From assembly GCA_963578605.1 (NCBI GenBank), contig CAUZEA010000201.1, forward strand, positions 1 to 6,462: a stretch of 6,462 nucleotides of DNA. The letters run 5' to 3'. Positions within the stretch are counted from its first letter, which is position 1; each line of letters starts with the position of its first letter. The position numbers and the translations under genes were made by a program. This stretch comes from JAKVCB01 sp963578605 (GTDB lineage: Bacteria; Planctomycetota; Planctomycetia; Pirellulales; Lacipirellulaceae). A model generated the notes under the pieces. The model ran no database searches. It was not told the origin of the DNA and was given only the letters and a program-made list of their open reading frames with translations. This document shows positions 4,751-6,462 of the stretch, piece by piece.

Positions 4751-6462
4751 GTGATTACCGGTAGACAATTTTCCCATTCCTCGTGTGGATCCCGGTTTGC
4801 CCTGGCGATGATCTTTGGGGCTCTATTGCTGCTGGCCGTCGCACCGACTGCCGCCCAGGTTTTCCAGAAACAGGAAAATTTTGATTCCGATCCAATGTGG
4901 GACGGATATGAGAATTCTCTGTTTGATGGAACCGACGTCATCCAGGACTTCGGTTACAGTTCCGATACGAATCTCGCCGGCGGCACCCCAGGTGAGGCGG
5001 GAGGATTTATTCGTCGCGACAGGGCGTACTACGCCGACAACGTCGGGGCGTTGGATCCTGCGATCACGCCCCTTACGATGTCCGGATCAGCGTCTTTTGG
5101 CGCCGCGGGCGGTTACCAGGGAAATGTGCTGGTCGGATGGTTTGATAAATTCCGACCTCTGGCAGGGAATGGCGGACACGATCTTATTGGATTTGTCACC
5201 GATGAAACTGAATATGTTGCGATCCAGGTGGATCCTATTCGGTCTCTTGTAGTCACCAATGATGAAGGCCAACCAATTAAAGAGGTAGGTCTTGTCGATG
5301 CGGCGACCCCATTTACCTACAACGTTTCCTGGGACCCGTTCGGCGGCACCAATGGCACCGGCCTGATCACCGGAACCTTCGATATTTCCGTCAATGGTAC
5401 CGTCAGTACCTGGACACAGCGGATTGATCATGTCACCGACGAAATCAAAAATAACTTGTCGGTGTCCAATCGGTATGGCATCTCTGCGCTATATAATCCG
5501 TCGGCCGGTCCCAATACGGTCGAGTTCTTTATCGACGACATCAGCTACACCGCCTCTCCGCCGGTGCCCGATCCTACCAATTACGAGTGGAAGCTCGACG
5601 GACCGGGGGACTGGAACATCGACGAGAACTGGGATTTGGGATATGCGCCACTAAACACACACACCACAGTCTTTGGCAGCACCATCGATCGGCCTTCGAC
5701 GATCTTCACCGAGACAAACATCACGACCAATGGCATGCAGTTCAACAGTGAGTACACCTACGGCATTGCCGGGCCGGTGGGGACCAGTTTGACCTTCCAA
5801 GGCGATGCCCGTATTCAAGTCGACCAGGGGACTCCTGAATTCCAACTGCCCGTGAACCTGGCTGCCGCAACGACCATCAACGCGGCCGCTGGCAGCTCCA
5901 TTACCTTCGAAGATGCGCTCAACCTTGGCGGGAACACGGCCACCAAGACCGGCGACGGGACAATGGTCCTTAACAATAACGCCTCTACCGGCACAGGCTC
6001 CCTGGAAGTCCAGGGCGGCACCCTCTCCGGTGCGGGAAAGCTCAGCGGAGACTTAACCGTGCTGACCGGCGCGACCACCGCACCAGGTACCAGTGCCGGA
6101 ATGCTGAAGGTGGGGGGTAACTACACGCAAAACGCCGGCGCTACACTGGCGGTTGAAATCGGCGGCACCCTCCCCGAGGAGAATTTCGACGTGCTCGCAA
6201 TCACCGGGACGGCCAGCTTGGGGGGAACGCTCGACGTGGCGCTGATCGACAGCTATACCCCGGCCATGAACGAACAGTTCACGATCCTGTCGGCGTCCAG
6301 TATTGGTGGTTCGCTCAGCCTGGGTGGTTCGGACGGTGGCTCGTTTAACCTCACGCAGGTGGGCAGCACGCTGGTGCTGGAATTCATCGGTGGCACGGCT
6401 GGTACGACCGGAGACTACAACGACGACGGCACCGTGAACGCTGCCGACTACACCACGTGGCG
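4751..6462 (+). CDS. PEP-CTERM-type surface protein: jelly-roll, autotransporter-type beta region, dockerin-like segment (3' end outside window)
   Basis: The frame is open from GTG to the window edge, 570 complete codons. Residues 1-35 are a signal peptide (polar, weakly basic start, then FALAMIFGALLLLAVAPTAA). Residues about 42-268 look like a jelly-roll, concanavalin-like domain, from ENFDSDPMWDGYENS to VEFFIDDISYT. From 278 (YEWKLDGPGDWNIDENWDLG) begins the module shared with the minus-strand gene at 507-2179, including MQFNSEYTYGIAG. Residues about 398-540 are an autotransporter-associated beta-strand type region: TKTGDGTMVLNN, GGTLSGAGKLSGDL, APGTSAGMLKVGGNY and FDVLAITGTASLGGTLDVAL. At 554 the dockerin-like segment starts (GDYNDDGTVNAADYTTW) and is cut by the window end. 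A PEP-CTERM tail is expected just beyond but not seen. The frame is intact throughout, unlike its minus-strand paralogue. The role is probably an exported surface or matrix protein; its ligand is unknown. Confidence 0.88.
   Translation, partial: MITGRQFSHSSCGSRFALAMIFGALLLLAVAPTAAQVFQKQENFDSDPMWDGYENSLFDGTDVIQDFGYSSDTNLAGGTPGEAGGFIRRDRAYYADNVGALDPAITPLTMSGSASFGAAGGYQGNVLVGWFDKFRPLAGNGGHDLIGFVTDETEYVAIQVDPIRSLVVTNDEGQPIKEVGLVDAATPFTYNVSWDPFGGTNGTGLITGTFDISVNGTVSTWTQRIDHVTDEIKNNLSVSNRYGISALYNPSAGPNTVEFFIDDISYTASPPVPDPTNYEWKLDGPGDWNIDENWDLGYAPLNTHTTVFGSTIDRPSTIFTETNITTNGMQFNSEYTYGIAGPVGTSLTFQGDARIQVDQGTPEFQLPVNLAAATTINAAAGSSITFEDALNLGGNTATKTGDGTMVLNNNASTGTGSLEVQGGTLSGAGKLSGDLTVLTGATTAPGTSAGMLKVGGNYTQNAGATLAVEIGGTLPEENFDVLAITGTASLGGTLDVALIDSYTPAMNEQFTILSASSIGGSLSLGGSDGGSFNLTQVGSTLVLEFIGGTAGTTGDYNDDGTVNAADYTTW

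Overview
The window looks like a piece of a planctomycete chromosome, most likely from the order Pirellulales. This is inferred from protein style alone. Three separate proteins carry the combination typical of that group: a lectin-like or autotransporter-like body, a dockerin-like calcium-binding segment of the form GDxNxDGxVDAADYTxxRDNLG, and (where the end is visible) a C-terminal VPEPASL-type PEP-CTERM sorting signal. No rRNA, tRNA, CRISPR array or insertion sequence was seen.

Layout. (1) Positions 3-464, plus strand: the 3' end of a PEP-CTERM/dockerin protein. (2) Positions 507-2179, minus strand, tail-to-tail with the first: a second PEP-CTERM/dockerin protein with a signal peptide, a LamG-like part and an autotransporter-type beta region. 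It is broken by an internal TGA at 1374-1376 and a frame change near 2000-2040. (3) Positions 2180-2290: the leader of that gene. It holds four mutually complementary segments, one of which overlaps the Shine-Dalgarno sequence. (4) Positions 2361-2570, minus: a small hypothetical protein with a charged helical C-terminal half. (5) Positions 2640-4170, minus: a secreted, beta-propeller, glycosidase-like protein with three SxDGxxW blade motifs. It is split by a frame change at a ten-base C/G homopolymer (3220-3229) and by a second one inside the signal peptide (about 4142-4147). (6) Positions 4171-4750: a divergent intergenic region. (7) Positions 4751 to the window end, plus: the 5' part of a third PEP-CTERM-type protein, cut off inside its dockerin segment.

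The three minus-strand genes run in one direction and may form one transcription unit: propeller enzyme, small protein, then the LamG/PEP-CTERM protein. All products with visible N-termini have export signals. The region therefore reads as a cell-surface or secreted polysaccharide-binding and processing locus, but the substrate cannot be named from sequence. The two broken minus-strand genes need three frame corrections, each equivalent to one missing base, plus one stop codon. This could be real decay, phase variation at the homopolymer, or deletion errors in a draft assembly. The window alone cannot decide which.
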